Part shown: piece after piece, positions 21,739 through 29,535 of the stretch
Position numbering within the stretch: position 1 is the stretch's first letter
Layout: every line of letters starts with the position of its first letter
IMG/VR virus record: IMGVR_UViG_3300027721_000048
Location: 1-33,220 of that record
Origin: a virus
Length of the DNA: 33,220 bases
Direction: 5' to 3' (one strand)
Made by a program: the position numbers and the translations under genes
The notes under the pieces: model-generated
The model's input: only the letters and a program-made list of their open reading frames with translations
Database searches by the model: none
What the model was told of the DNA's origin: nothing

Positions 21739-23237
21739 TATCTATCAAACGCCCCAACAGTTCCAAAGCTACGGCGGGTTGTGCGTTCAATGCCGTTCAC
21801 AATGGATGTAACTAGGTTTTCCTGAGTAATAACTGAACCAGCATTGTTAACATTTACAATAATTTTGCCGTTTGCATCTCTTGGGCCGTATAACTTACCA
21901 CCACCGCCGATTGCAATTGAAGCTGAACCTGAAAGCGCTTTTTGGCGTGCTGCCAATTCTTTCATAGCGTTTGCGGTTGCAATATCCATAACTGATTTTG
22001 TATTTTTGTTAACGGCAGTTGTGTTTTTGTTGATTGACTTAAGATATTCCTCAAGAGTTTTGTCAGATGTAATTGGGTCGGTAATAAAATCACGATTGTT
22101 TGCATTACCACGCGGGCTGATGCCTTTTTTACCAGCAACTGCACCAGGCTTCATCATATTGTTAAGTGTATAAGCGCCAAGCCCAACTGTTGCAAGGGCT
22201 GCAGCACCTAACGCAATGCTTACACCTGATGTAGCAAAAGCATTTGCAATTGCTGCACCAATTGCAGTTGTGCGCAATAGTGCCATCGCGGTTGTAATTG
22301 TTCCAATTGCAGTAACAAATGCAGCAATACGACCTACTACAAACATTCCAGCAATAAGCACTGCCATACTTTTAACGATGCCCATATTGTTTGAAATCCA
22401 ATTGGTAAAGTTAATTGCAGCTCCGAGTAAAATAACCGCAAAATCTGCAGCCACAGCAAATGAGGCTGCCAACTTCTTTTGATTTGTTTCTACAAACTCA
22501 TTGACTGCAGGCAGAATCTTGGCAGTTACAACCTCTGCAAATTTTTCTAGCACTGGAATTAAGGCATATCCTAATTTGTCAAGAACCTGCTTAAATGCTA
22601 GATCAAGTTTCTTTAATCTAAACTCAAGAGTTTCCGCACGCTTTTCAGCCTGCCCCTTAAAGGTTGCCCCAAGAGACTTCAAAATTGCGTTTAAGTCTTT
22701 TGCCTTAACTGCATCGGCATCAAGTGGAACGCCAAGTTTAGTTAAAGCGCCAACATTGCCACCAATGGCCTTAGCAAGTGCGATTGAAACGGCACCTAAA
22801 TCTTTAGTTGTGCCTGCCGAAATATCTAAAGCAAGGCTTTGCAGTTGCTGGGCTGCAGTAACATCTTTAGTGGCTTGTGTAAGAGTTTGCAAAGAAGGAA
22901 TCAACTCGGCATTGTCAACGCCAACCAATAATTCTAGTTTGTCAAGATAAGTAACAGTTGCTGCAATAGCTTGATCTGTAGCACCTGTTGTGTTACGCAA
23001 AGCGGTAGCAAGGGCAACCTGTTGTTTCTGATCTTCCATTGCGCCTTGAACTGCATCCTTGCCAATTTTGATTGCAAAAGCGGCTGATGCTGCTGCTGCT
23101 AATCCAAATGCTTTTGCAGATTTCTTAGCAAAACCATCAAAACTTTTACCAAGTTTTGCAATATCTTTTTGAGCAGTTTTTGAACCTTTATCAGAATACT
23201 GGGTAAGGATGCGAGCTACAACTGCGCCAACTGCCAT
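21738..23237 (-). CDS. Tape measure protein
   Basis: The 499-residue protein is helical, Ala-rich, with hydrophobic membrane-like stretches around 255-360 (FAVILLGAAINF, SMAVLIAGMFVVGRIAAFVTAIGTI, IALGAAALATVGLGAYTL) and a C-terminal part rich in Lys and Thr. This is the tape measure layout, and it sits in its normal place after the chaperone genes. At about 1.5 angstrom per residue it predicts a short tail of about 75 nm, assuming no processing. Residues 60-230 contain VALATALRNTTGATDQA as seen in prophage tape measure domains. Confidence 0.85.
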   Translation of the reverse strand: MAVGAVVARILTQYSDKGSKTAQKDIAKLGKSFDGFAKKSAKAFGLAAAASAAFAIKIGKDAVQGAMEDQKQQVALATALRNTTGATDQAIAATVTYLDKLELLVGVDNAELIPSLQTLTQATKDVTAAQQLQSLALDISAGTTKDLGAVSIALAKAIGGNVGALTKLGVPLDADAVKAKDLNAILKSLGATFKGQAEKRAETLEFRLKKLDLAFKQVLDKLGYALIPVLEKFAEVVTAKILPAVNEFVETNQKKLAASFAVAADFAVILLGAAINFTNWISNNMGIVKSMAVLIAGMFVVGRIAAFVTAIGTITTAMALLRTTAIGAAIANAFATSGVSIALGAAALATVGLGAYTLNNMMKPGAVAGKKGISPRGNANNRDFITDPITSDKTLEEYLKSINKNTTAVNKNTKSVMDIATANAMKELAARQKALSGSASIAIGGGGKLYGPRDANGKIIVNVNNAGSVITQENLVTSIVNGIERTTRRSFGTVGAFDR

Positions 23238-23792
23238 TTATGCACGCTCCTTATTCAAGTGTTTTTGTAGATCGGCTTTTGCTTGTTCAAGCGCACGCGC
23301 TACATTTTCTTCAATTCTTGCTCTGTCTTTATCTACAACGCGCCATACTACACGCGAAGCCTTGCCAAATCTGTTGCCAAGAGTACGCAAAAATTGTTGA
23401 CCTGAACCGCCACCAAATCCTGCCTTTGTTTTCTTGCCAGCAACTTCAAAGATTGCACCTGCTGCAGATTTATTGAGCAAAGCACCAGCACTTGTTGTGT
23501 AATCGCCACGAACTTTGCCTTGCGCCTTTGTCTTTGTAATTTTGCTTTTGATTTCTCCAGCGTTCCAGCCTGGCCAACCTTTACCACCACGAACACGGCC
23601 TTTGGCAGCATCTGCCTTACGCCAGCCACTCATCGGTGGGTCCTCACTGATAATGTTACGAGCATCTTTTTGAGCGCCAGCAAGTTCAGTATTGATAACT
23701 TTGTTAAAACGCTTCACGGCATCTTTATCAAACTGTTTAAGCGCATCAATGGTTTCTTTGATGCCAGTTAAAACAATTACATCATCAGCCAT
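23238..23792 (-). CDS. HK97 gp10-like tail protein
   Basis: The 184-residue protein begins with a helix rule (IKETIDALKQFDKDAVKRFNKVINTELAGAQKDARNII) as in HK97 gp10-type head-tail/tail completion proteins, followed by a basic Gly/Lys-rich middle and helical C-terminus. Usually such genes lie before the tube gene; here it lies between chaperone and tape measure, which lowers certainty. It starts with an 8-bp overlap on the frameshift extension of the chaperone. Confidence 0.5.
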   Translation of the reverse strand: MADDVIVLTGIKETIDALKQFDKDAVKRFNKVINTELAGAQKDARNIISEDPPMSGWRKADAAKGRVRGGKGWPGWNAGEIKSKITKTKAQGKVRGDYTTSAGALLNKSAAGAIFEVAGKKTKAGFGGGSGQQFLRTLGNRFGKASRVVWRVVDKDRARIEENVARALEQAKADLQKHLNKERA

Positions 23793-23937
23793 TGGTCTTA
23801 GCTCGTTCCTTTAGGTAAATCAACATCGCTTCAAAGATGCCTTCAGGGGCATCAAGTAATTCATTTGGAGAAATTGAAGTTTCGCAGGCCACCGCAGCAA
23901 CCGTATATATCAGGCTGTTGCGGTGGATTCGAAAGAA
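23785..23937 (-). CDS. T extension of tail assembly chaperone (-1 frame)
   Basis: This open segment in the -1 frame relative to the G gene has no good start of its own and encodes YTVAAVACETSISPNELLDAPEGIFEAMLIYLKERAKTNG, a helical alpha domain like the T part of tail chaperones. The two frames overlap only at 23937-23910, so the slip must be there; TCTTTC (23936-23931) lets tRNA-Phe move from TTC to TTT. A GT fusion of about 138 residues would result. Confidence 0.75.
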   Translation of the reverse strand, partial: FFRIHRNSLIYTVAAVACETSISPNELLDAPEGIFEAMLIYLKERAKTNG

Positions 23938-24203
23938 CTATCGGCTTCCAATTCTGCACTTACAATACTATCCAAATACTCAGGACCAAAAAGTTTTACT
24001 GGTGTTCCACCATTATTTTGAGCATCAATCTGTTGGCATTTCCAAGCAAGCCAATAAATATGTTCAACTTTTTGTTGTTCACCCAATAACTTAGGCATCC
24101 CTGCACCAAAGTTTTGTTCAAATGCAACAATAATGCGAGGCGTTAACTTGTAAATAGCCTCAACACCATTAGTTGTTTTTACCTTGATTGCTAATCCATC
24201 CAT
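23910..24203 (-). CDS. Tail assembly chaperone G
   Basis: The 97-residue protein (DGLAIKVKTTNGVEAIYKLTPRIIVAFEQNFGAGMPKLLGE...EHIYWLAWKC) is typical of the small soluble chaperone that coats the tape measure. It follows the tail-tube genes and precedes the tape measure, exactly where G and GT lie in lambda-like phages. AGGGGGA stands before the ATG. The last 10 codons (DSSFESTATA) overlap the T frame, where ribosomes are expected to slip. Confidence 0.8.
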   Translation of the reverse strand: MDGLAIKVKTTNGVEAIYKLTPRIIVAFEQNFGAGMPKLLGEQQKVEHIYWLAWKCQQIDAQNNGGTPVKLFGPEYLDSIVSAELEADSSFESTATA

Positions 24204-24221
24204 CTTTTCCCCCTTAGTTGA

Positions 24222-24656
24222 TTACGGTGTAATTGATTTTGCGATTGGACCTGAGATCGGCCAAGTTGCCGAAACCGTGGCCAATTCGCCTACTGCGCCT
24301 GAAACCGCTTGCCATTCTGAAACAAGCGCGTTAAAGGTAAATTTTGGATTGCTTGCGCTAACTGTAGTGTTAACTGGGCGAATTTCCATTGCTGCAATTA
24401 AACCAACAGTTCCATTTGTTGTGGTAGTTCCATTGATTAGTTCTTCAAGTGCATTGTCTGCATAATCTTGATTAAACTCAAGTGTAATTGAGTTATCAGC
24501 AAGTCCAGCAACGCGAGTACGAGCTGCACCTGTAGTTGAAATTCCCGTGGTGTCAATAACATCATATGATGTTGCAAGCGACACTGAGGTTACATATTGG
24601 CTGATGTCGTTGCTTGCAAATACGACATAAGCATTTGTTAATACTAAGCGTGGCAT
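24222..24656 (-). CDS. Major tail (tube) protein, copy 2
   Basis: The 144-residue beta-rich protein is a paralogue of the gene just upstream. Both share TSVSLxTSxDVxDTTG, ARTRVAGLADNSxTxEFNQD and SEWQAxSGAVGELATxSATWPISG. The fold fits tail-tube proteins of siphoviruses. Which copy makes the tube is not decided by sequence; the other could be a minor or alternate subunit. Confidence 0.75.
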   Translation of the reverse strand: MPRLVLTNAYVVFASNDISQYVTSVSLATSYDVIDTTGISTTGAARTRVAGLADNSITLEFNQDYADNALEELINGTTTTNGTVGLIAAMEIRPVNTTVSASNPKFTFNALVSEWQAVSGAVGELATVSATWPISGPIAKSITP

Positions 24657-24659
24657 CTA

Positions 24660-25079
24660 TTAAACCGCCTTTGTGATAACGCCTGAGATCGGCCAAGTTG
24701 CAGAAATTGTGGCTAACTCACCAACGGCACCTGAAAGGGCTTGCCATTCTGAAACAACCGCAGAAAATGAGTAACTAGGATTGCTTGCACCAACTGCTGC
24801 TGATGTTGGCTTTACTACACAAGTTACATTTGTTCCAACAAGTGATGAACCAACTGCATTGATTGTTACTTCAGGTGCAGATGTTGCAAAATCTTGGTTA
24901 AATTCAAATGTGACTGAGTTATCAGCAAGACCAGCAACACGGGTACGCGCCCCTGCTGAAGCCATACCTGTAGTGTCAACAACATCTTCGCTTGTTGAAA
25001 GTGACACGCTCGTAATAAACTCGCTGAGATTGATGCCGTTGATTACAACTGAAGCATCTGTTAGGACTATACGGGCCAT
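24660..25079 (-). CDS. Major tail (tube) protein, copy 1
   Basis: The 139-residue protein aligns along its length with the copy 3 bp downstream, differing mainly between residues 65 and 100. Tandem position, equal length and mostly conservative differences show an old duplication. It follows the small connector gene and precedes the chaperone, as expected for tube proteins. Confidence 0.75.
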   Translation of the reverse strand: MARIVLTDASVVINGINLSEFITSVSLSTSEDVVDTTGMASAGARTRVAGLADNSVTFEFNQDFATSAPEVTINAVGSSLVGTNVTCVVKPTSAAVGASNPSYSFSAVVSEWQALSGAVGELATISATWPISGVITKAV

Positions 25080-25247
25080 TTATTTTGTTTCCTCTACTGT
25101 TGCTGGTTTAGTTGTTACTGTTTTCTTGAGATGTTCACCTGCAACTAGGGCATCTGCGTTCAGTCCTAGTTCAAGCAATTCTTTGTCTGTAATTGTTTCG
25201 CCTTTTTTCTTCGCCTCAAATTTATCTGAGGTAACTGTGTAGCTCAT
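25080..25247 (-). CDS. Small protein before tail-tube genes (55 aa)
   Basis: I start it at the ATG at 25247 because AAGGAG lies five bases before; six more upstream codons exist but lack such a site. Sequence SYTVTSDKFEAKKKGETITDKELLELGLNADALVAGEHLKKT is a compact charged domain. Similar tiny genes between connector and tube genes occur in actinophages; function is not known. It abuts the first tube gene directly. Confidence 0.6.
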   Translation of the reverse strand: MSYTVTSDKFEAKKKGETITDKELLELGLNADALVAGEHLKKTVTTKPATVEETK

Positions 25248-25255
25248 TTTTCTCC

Positions 25256-25654
25256 TTATCCCCAAACGGTGAGACGGTAACGGTATGAAAGAAACTCAAT
25301 ATCGCCTGCGGAATAAGTACCCGCTTCGGCTGATGTGACTCGCAAGGTATTGCAAGCCCCACCAAGAGTTAGATCAGATTCAATTGCTGCCTTGATTGAG
25401 TAATCCCCGCTACCTGCAAGGTACTTATCAAGTTCGTTTTGGCCTGAACGCTCTGTGAAGCGCTGAACCAAAACAACAACATCTAGGTTTGCCTGGTCAA
25501 GTCCACGGGCATTGTTCAAGTCAAAGGTGAAGTCCAACTGGCCAACAATGGCTGCGGGGGCAACTGGCACCGTAGGAACCAACTCGTAGGTACGCATACC
25601 TTTAATCGCCTCTAGGTTGGCTTTTAAGCCGTTTCTAACCTCACTTGGTAACAT
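25256..25654 (-). CDS. Tail terminator/neck-like protein
   Basis: The 132-residue protein begins LPSEVRNGLKANLEAIKGMRTYELVP, has VGQLDFTFDLNNARGLDQANLDVVVLVQR and ends IEFLSYRYRLTVWG. The pattern (helix, paired strands with DVVVLV, terminal strand with xxVxG) is that of tail-terminator proteins of the lambda gpU/HK97 type. It overlaps the connector gene by one base. Assignment is by position and shape. Confidence 0.55.
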   Translation of the reverse strand: MLPSEVRNGLKANLEAIKGMRTYELVPTVPVAPAAIVGQLDFTFDLNNARGLDQANLDVVVLVQRFTERSGQNELDKYLAGSGDYSIKAAIESDLTLGGACNTLRVTSAEAGTYSAGDIEFLSYRYRLTVWG

Positions 25655-26262
25655 TATACGGCCAAGCCGTTGTTCTTGCGTAGGGGGCGCAGTAGCGCCT
25701 CAACATCGGCATCTAGCTTTGCAGCCAAACGCACTGTTCCTAAATCTGTATTACCAGCAATTCCAAATGGTGACTGGTTACGAAGGAACAGGCGAGAGGC
25801 TTGAATTTTTGCTGCGGTCTTTACTTCGTAAGGCACTGTTGACCATCCAAAAACACCCTTAACCCGTATGGATTGAGGCAAGTTAAATGGGAAAACATAA
25901 GAACCAACTGCTAATAAGCGGTTCATTGGCCACCCGCGAGAAGGATTATTGACTGGTTCAAACATTGCATCGCTTGCATCCCACACTGTTTGGTACAAGC
26001 GGTCAAAATTATCATCGGTTGCAATTTCACTGATGCTTACAAAATCATCAATCGGTGCAATGTAATAATCGGTTGGGGTGTAATAGCGAGTGGCTGGCAG
26101 TAACTCAGTGCCATCCTTGTAAAAGAAACGGCCACAATAATCATCTATTTGGCGTGAGGCGGTTGCAATCGCCAATTCAAGGGCTGCATTGTCAATTGAA
26201 TCCTCAAGATTGAGTGCATCCTTAACTTCATTCAGGGTTACATACCCGTTAGTGATCGCCAC
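25654..26262 (-). CDS. Head-tail connector (gp6-like)
   Basis: The 202-residue protein starts at GTG (26262) with YVTLNEVKDALNLEDSIDNAALELAIATASRQIDDYCGRFFY, the signature helix pair of HK97 gp6-type connectors that bind under the portal. Later VKGVFGWSTVPYEVKTAAKIQASRLFLR is also typical. An oligomeric adaptor ring between portal and tail is expected. The GTG start is embedded in the preceding small ORF (14-bp overlap). Confidence 0.8.
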   Translation of the reverse strand: MAITNGYVTLNEVKDALNLEDSIDNAALELAIATASRQIDDYCGRFFYKDGTELLPATRYYTPTDYYIAPIDDFVSISEIATDDNFDRLYQTVWDASDAMFEPVNNPSRGWPMNRLLAVGSYVFPFNLPQSIRVKGVFGWSTVPYEVKTAAKIQASRLFLRNQSPFGIAGNTDLGTVRLAAKLDADVEALLRPLRKNNGLAV

Positions 26263-26374
26263 GCTTGGTTCTCGTTTCTACTTTGGGAAGCATTGCGCGT
26301 TCCAGTTGTGGAACGGCGGTAGCGGTTTCCTTTGATTTTACCTTAATTCTTAAAATTCTTTTTATGCGTTCCAT
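26249..26374 (-). CDS. Small basic protein (41 aa)
   Basis: ERIKRILRIKVKSKETATAVPQLERAMLPKVETRTKRG is very basic at both ends. Overlaps: 13 bp with glycosyltransferase stop and 14 bp with connector start, which argues for real coupling. No family recognised; a role in DNA binding or head joining is possible. Confidence 0.5.
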   Translation of the reverse strand: MERIKRILRIKVKSKETATAVPQLERAMLPKVETRTKRGDH

Positions 26375-27039
26375 ATGTCGTGCTGCCTATCATCTAACCA
26401 GTAGCTCTTTGAGTGAGGCAGTATCGCGCCTGTGTTGACATAAATTGGAAAACCTAGTGAGCGAACACGGCGGCAAAATTGTAAATCTTCGCCTATCCAT
26501 TCACCGTTGATAGGTCCATCCCAAAACCAGCACCAATCTTTGCCCTGGTGTGGGTCGGCATCTGCCTGAATTGCCTCAAGAACGCTGCGGTGGATAAGCA
26601 AACATCCAGTACCTGCAGCATCTACTTGAAAAACTGAATCTTTATCGTACTTGTTTAACGGCAAGAAGCCTTCAGGGGCATCTTGAAAAATTGTTGGCAC
26701 TGGTTGTGGGTATGGGTAGCCTGTTTCAAAACTGGCAAATACCAAACCTGCTACAACTGGGCGCTCTGTATCGTGGGCAGTTTCGACTAACTTATCAAAT
26801 GCCTCAACAGATAGTTGCTCATCTGAATCCATCATCAACAACCAGTCAGATTTGGTTTCTAAGAATTGCTTGACCAAACGATTGCGTTGCTTTGAAAGCA
26901 ATCCTGAACCCTTGATGCGAATAAATGGGCCAAGTCGTGATGATCGTGACTGAGCAACCTGAATCAAACTAAATGCAAACCCGCCGTTAACTGTTCCTGG
27001 GTCACAACTGCCGATTGAAACTTTATGTGCTGACTTCAT
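26362..27039 (-). CDS. Glycosyltransferase, GT-A fold (GT2-like)
   Basis: The 225-residue protein has LLSKQRNRLVKQFLE, then WLLMMDSDEQL with the D71-S-D73 metal motif of GT-A enzymes, VVAGLVF, AAGTGCLLIHRSVLE and GEWIGEDLQFCRRVRSLGF, which contains the catalytic ED. It lies between capsid and connector genes, so glycosylation of capsid or tail proteins is a reasonable guess. Before its ATG is the same 14-bp palindrome found before the GT-B gene. The insertion of such a gene inside a head module is common for late-acquired genes. Confidence 0.85.
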   Translation of the reverse strand: MKSAHKVSIGSCDPGTVNGGFAFSLIQVAQSRSSRLGPFIRIKGSGLLSKQRNRLVKQFLETKSDWLLMMDSDEQLSVEAFDKLVETAHDTERPVVAGLVFASFETGYPYPQPVPTIFQDAPEGFLPLNKYDKDSVFQVDAAGTGCLLIHRSVLEAIQADADPHQGKDWCWFWDGPINGEWIGEDLQFCRRVRSLGFPIYVNTGAILPHSKSYWLDDRQHDIWNA

Positions 27040-27040
27040 A

Positions 27041-27054
27041 GATTCCCCCGAATC
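27041..27054 (-). promoter_or_regulatory. Palindromic RBS element before glycosyltransferase
   Basis: GATTCGGGGGAATC is identical to 14022-14035. It lies one base before the ATG and directly follows the capsid terminator hairpin, so the two structures may control how much of this gene is made. Confidence 0.55.
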
Positions 27055-27063
27055 ATTTAAGAA

Positions 27064-27105
27064 GTAAGAGGCGGGCCAGTCGGGGGAGAAAGACCCGCCT
27101 CTTAC
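27064..27105 (-). terminator. Terminator-like hairpin after major capsid gene
   Basis: GTAAGAGGCGGG and CCCGCCTCTTAC make a perfect 12-bp stem with an 18-nt loop; TTCTTAAA follows in the transcribed direction. It lies 18 bp after the capsid stop and would shield capsid mRNA or reduce read-through. Confidence 0.75.
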
Positions 27106-27122
27106 AATTGTTTAACTTTCGA

Positions 27123-28475
27123 TTAGAAAGTTGGAGCTACTAAACCAGTACCGCTAATGATTGAAGCGGCCTTTGGATAACGCTCTGCTGAGAAGGCACC
27201 AAATCCATAAACAACAGACTTGATTGTGAGAGATGAAGCACCAGTTGCATCAAATGACAATGCGAATGGTGAACCTGGTTGCTCCCAAAGGTGCATTTCA
27301 GGTGCTGCTACGCAATAGATTTCATCCTGATTTGTTGCTGCGCCGTATGTTGTTCCAACATTTGCATCAGAAATGATTGGCAAGCCCATCATTGAGTAAC
27401 CTGAGTTTGCATATGCTGCTGCGCCTGCGCCTGCTGCTGAACCGTTCATTGGTCCTTGTGCGTTTGGCACTACCAATGGGCGGCCTGTTGAATCTGTTGC
27501 TGCTAGCAAAAATGCTAGGCGGCGTGGGTGCATAATCCAGTGTGTAGGTGTCTCAAAGACATTGCTCTGAATTTGCTGAATTGCATCAGCCAACTTTGGA
27601 TATAGCAAAGCAACTGTTGGTGTTGTTGCAGTAAATGTTACTGCGTTTCCACCTGAGTTACGGATTCCCTTGAACTGGCCGTTTGAGCCTGTTCCGTTGA
27701 GAACCTGAGCATCAACTGTTGTGTGCCATGAACGAATTAGATCAGCAACAACGAATGTGTCAATGCCTGTTCCGCGCTCAATTGCTTGGCGTGATAGGTC
27801 CTGCTGACCTGCGATTGTGCGTACAGGAATTGATAGCAGTGTGTCATCAGCATCTGTCTCTGATACTGCAGTGTTCTGTGTTTCTTGAACTGCAGTTGAA
27901 GTTCCAGTTGTCATACGAGAAATCTCTAGTGACATACCTGAAACTGGAAGTGTGTGCTTTGCAGTTGCGAAATCTGCAGTTGGTCGGCCTGCGCGTGCGA
28001 AAGGTGCAGCGAGGTCAACTAGGTACTGAGGAACAACTAAACCAGCGAAGTTTGATGTATCAACATCACGGCGCTCGATTGATTCTTCCTTTGTGTGGCG
28101 CGCTAGGCGCTCTTGTGCGTTGTAATCTCCGCGAACCTGAGCGTTGAATACATCCTTAACGAATGAAACTCCAGCTTCAGGTGAGTATGTGCGTGCTTCG
28201 CGTGTAACTGTTGAGCCACCAACGCGAGGTGTGATTACTGCTGCAACTGATGAGCGCATTTCTGCAACCTTTGCATCTGCTGCTGCCTGTGTTGTGAACT
28301 TTTCGATCTTTGCATCTAGTGCGCGTGCTTCTTCTACGAGAGCATCAACCTTATCGGTTTCCTCTGTAGTTAAGTCGGTGCGTGATTCTGCGGCTACTGC
28401 CTCAAGAACTGCATCCATTTCTGCCTTAACTGCATCACGGCGCTCAAGAGCTACATCAAGGTATGACTTTGACAT
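27123..28475 (-). CDS. Major capsid protein, HK97 fold
   Basis: The 450-residue protein has an N-terminal coiled-coil delta-like region (1-~110, YLDVALERRDAVKAEMDAVLEAVAAE...), expected to be removed by the S78 protease, then the HK97 core with AGLVVPQYLVDLAAPFARAGRPTADF, LSRQAIERG, WIMHPRRLAFLLA and GLPIISDANV. AGGAG is five bases ahead of ATG. It is isolated by a spacer with hairpin in front and a terminator-like hairpin behind, which fits high separate expression. Confidence 0.9.
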   Translation of the reverse strand: MSKSYLDVALERRDAVKAEMDAVLEAVAAESRTDLTTEETDKVDALVEEARALDAKIEKFTTQAAADAKVAEMRSSVAAVITPRVGGSTVTREARTYSPEAGVSFVKDVFNAQVRGDYNAQERLARHTKEESIERRDVDTSNFAGLVVPQYLVDLAAPFARAGRPTADFATAKHTLPVSGMSLEISRMTTGTSTAVQETQNTAVSETDADDTLLSIPVRTIAGQQDLSRQAIERGTGIDTFVVADLIRSWHTTVDAQVLNGTGSNGQFKGIRNSGGNAVTFTATTPTVALLYPKLADAIQQIQSNVFETPTHWIMHPRRLAFLLAATDSTGRPLVVPNAQGPMNGSAAGAGAAAYANSGYSMMGLPIISDANVGTTYGAATNQDEIYCVAAPEMHLWEQPGSPFALSFDATGASSLTIKSVVYGFGAFSAERYPKAASIISGTGLVAPTF

Positions 28476-28561
28476 TATTCTCCTATGAGTGTTTGTTTGT
28501 GTGAGGTGGTGGCAATGCTCTCCACGGCGCTTTTAGGGTGTGGGATTTGCTCCGACTTCGC

Positions 28562-28581
28562 TCTGCTACTTTTGTAGCAGA
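28562..28581 (-). other. Hairpin after protease gene
   Basis: TCTGCTAC-AAAA-GTAGCAGA is a perfect 8-bp stem with a 4-nt loop just after the protease stop, in the 109-bp spacer before the capsid gene. No T-run follows, so it may be a processing or stability element that separates capsid mRNA. I see no other coding potential in the spacer. Confidence 0.5.
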
Positions 28582-28584
28582 AAT

Positions 28585-29535
28585 TTATTTTGTGTTGTTA
28601 ACGATTGCTTGCGCTAGGCGCAGGGAAATTGAACGCGGTGCAGTTGCTACAGGCTCAACAGGCACTTCTTCAACAACAGGTTCTTCAACTTCAATTTCTT
28701 CTTCAGGCTCTCCACCTGTAAGCATCGCCATCATTTCAACGGCCTTCATAATGTAATCGTGGCCTTCGCTTAAATCTTGGAAGATTGTATTGAGAACCGC
28801 TAAGGATTCCCCTGTAATCTCACGACCTTCTTTGATTGCTTCAATTGCGGTGCGTAATGCCTCACGCGCCTCAACTGTTGTTGTTGGGTAGGCAGGGTAA
28901 GTAACCACTGAAACATCTCCATCTGCTAGTGAAACTTCAGTTAGTGTGCGAGTTGTGCGATCTTCGCTCCACTTTTGACGAATGACACGGAAAGCAAAAC
29001 TCATTTGGTCAACATCTCCGCGCTCAACTAACTTGTAAAGATCGCGGCCTTCGTTGGTGTCTGCAATTTGTGCATCCATATACAAACCGCGATCATCTTC
29101 AGTTAGTGTAAGTGTGCCGTTCTTTGTGCGAGCTAGTGGCAAACCTTCGTGATTGATAAGCAAGCGCACATCAGGTGTCTCGCTCAAGGTCTTACGAAAC
29201 GCGCCAGGGGCGATTGTCTCAATAAATGGTAGGGGAACGCTGGCATCATTGAACACTGCAGCGTATCCGCGAAGTGTCATTGTGCCATCTTCGGCTTGTC
29301 TTGCTTCAACATCGCGCACTGTAAATGTACGGCGTTCAATCTTTTTCATTTTGCTCCTTGAGTTAACTTCCCCGCCTGGTTCAATATCTTCAGAAATTGA
29401 AACTGCAACCATCTGATCTATTGCATCTTGCTTGTTATCGTGGCAAACAACTGTTGTATATGAACCATCTGATTCTTGTTTTACAGTTGCCCATCCTGAA
29501 CAATCGGATTGATTATTGCTGACAAAGTAAGGCAT
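28585..29535 (-). CDS. Prohead protease, S78 family, with internal start
   Basis: The 316-residue protein carries LRGYAAVF, INHEG with catalytic H129, MSFAF with S179 and DGDVSVVTYPAYP, the S78 (HK97 gp4) pattern; it cleaves capsid delta domains in the prohead. The first 60 residues form a separate small domain (DCSGWATVKQ...CHDNKQDAIDQMVAVSISEDIEPGG) also known fused to proteases or MuF in actinophages. Inside the gene an ATG at codon 63 (29349) has AAGGAG four bases ahead, so a shorter core protease is likely also made. The C-terminus is acidic (PEEEIEVEEPVVEE), scaffold-like. Confidence 0.9.
   Translation of the reverse strand: MPYFVSNNQSDCSGWATVKQESDGSYTTVVCHDNKQDAIDQMVAVSISEDIEPGGEVNSRSKMKKIERRTFTVRDVEARQAEDGTMTLRGYAAVFNDASVPLPFIETIAPGAFRKTLSETPDVRLLINHEGLPLARTKNGTLTLTEDDRGLYMDAQIADTNEGRDLYKLVERGDVDQMSFAFRVIRQKWSEDRTTRTLTEVSLADGDVSVVTYPAYPTTTVEAREALRTAIEAIKEGREITGESLAVLNTIFQDLSEGHDYIMKAVEMMAMLTGGEPEEEIEVEEPVVEEVPVEPVATAPRSISLRLAQAIVNNTK

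Noticed and set aside
23865-24089. Plus-strand ORFs over the tail chaperone as alternative genes
   Set aside because: The minus-strand G frame has a family-typical sequence, RBS and position; plus-strand frames lack all three.
27719-28488. Plus-strand ORFs of 142 and 114 residues across the capsid gene
   Set aside because: They lie wholly within the clear HK97 capsid gene on the other strand and have low-complexity, non-globular sequence.
28476-28584. Possible small gene in the protease-capsid spacer
   Set aside because: No ORF with start and RBS fits; only a perfect hairpin and the capsid RBS are seen.
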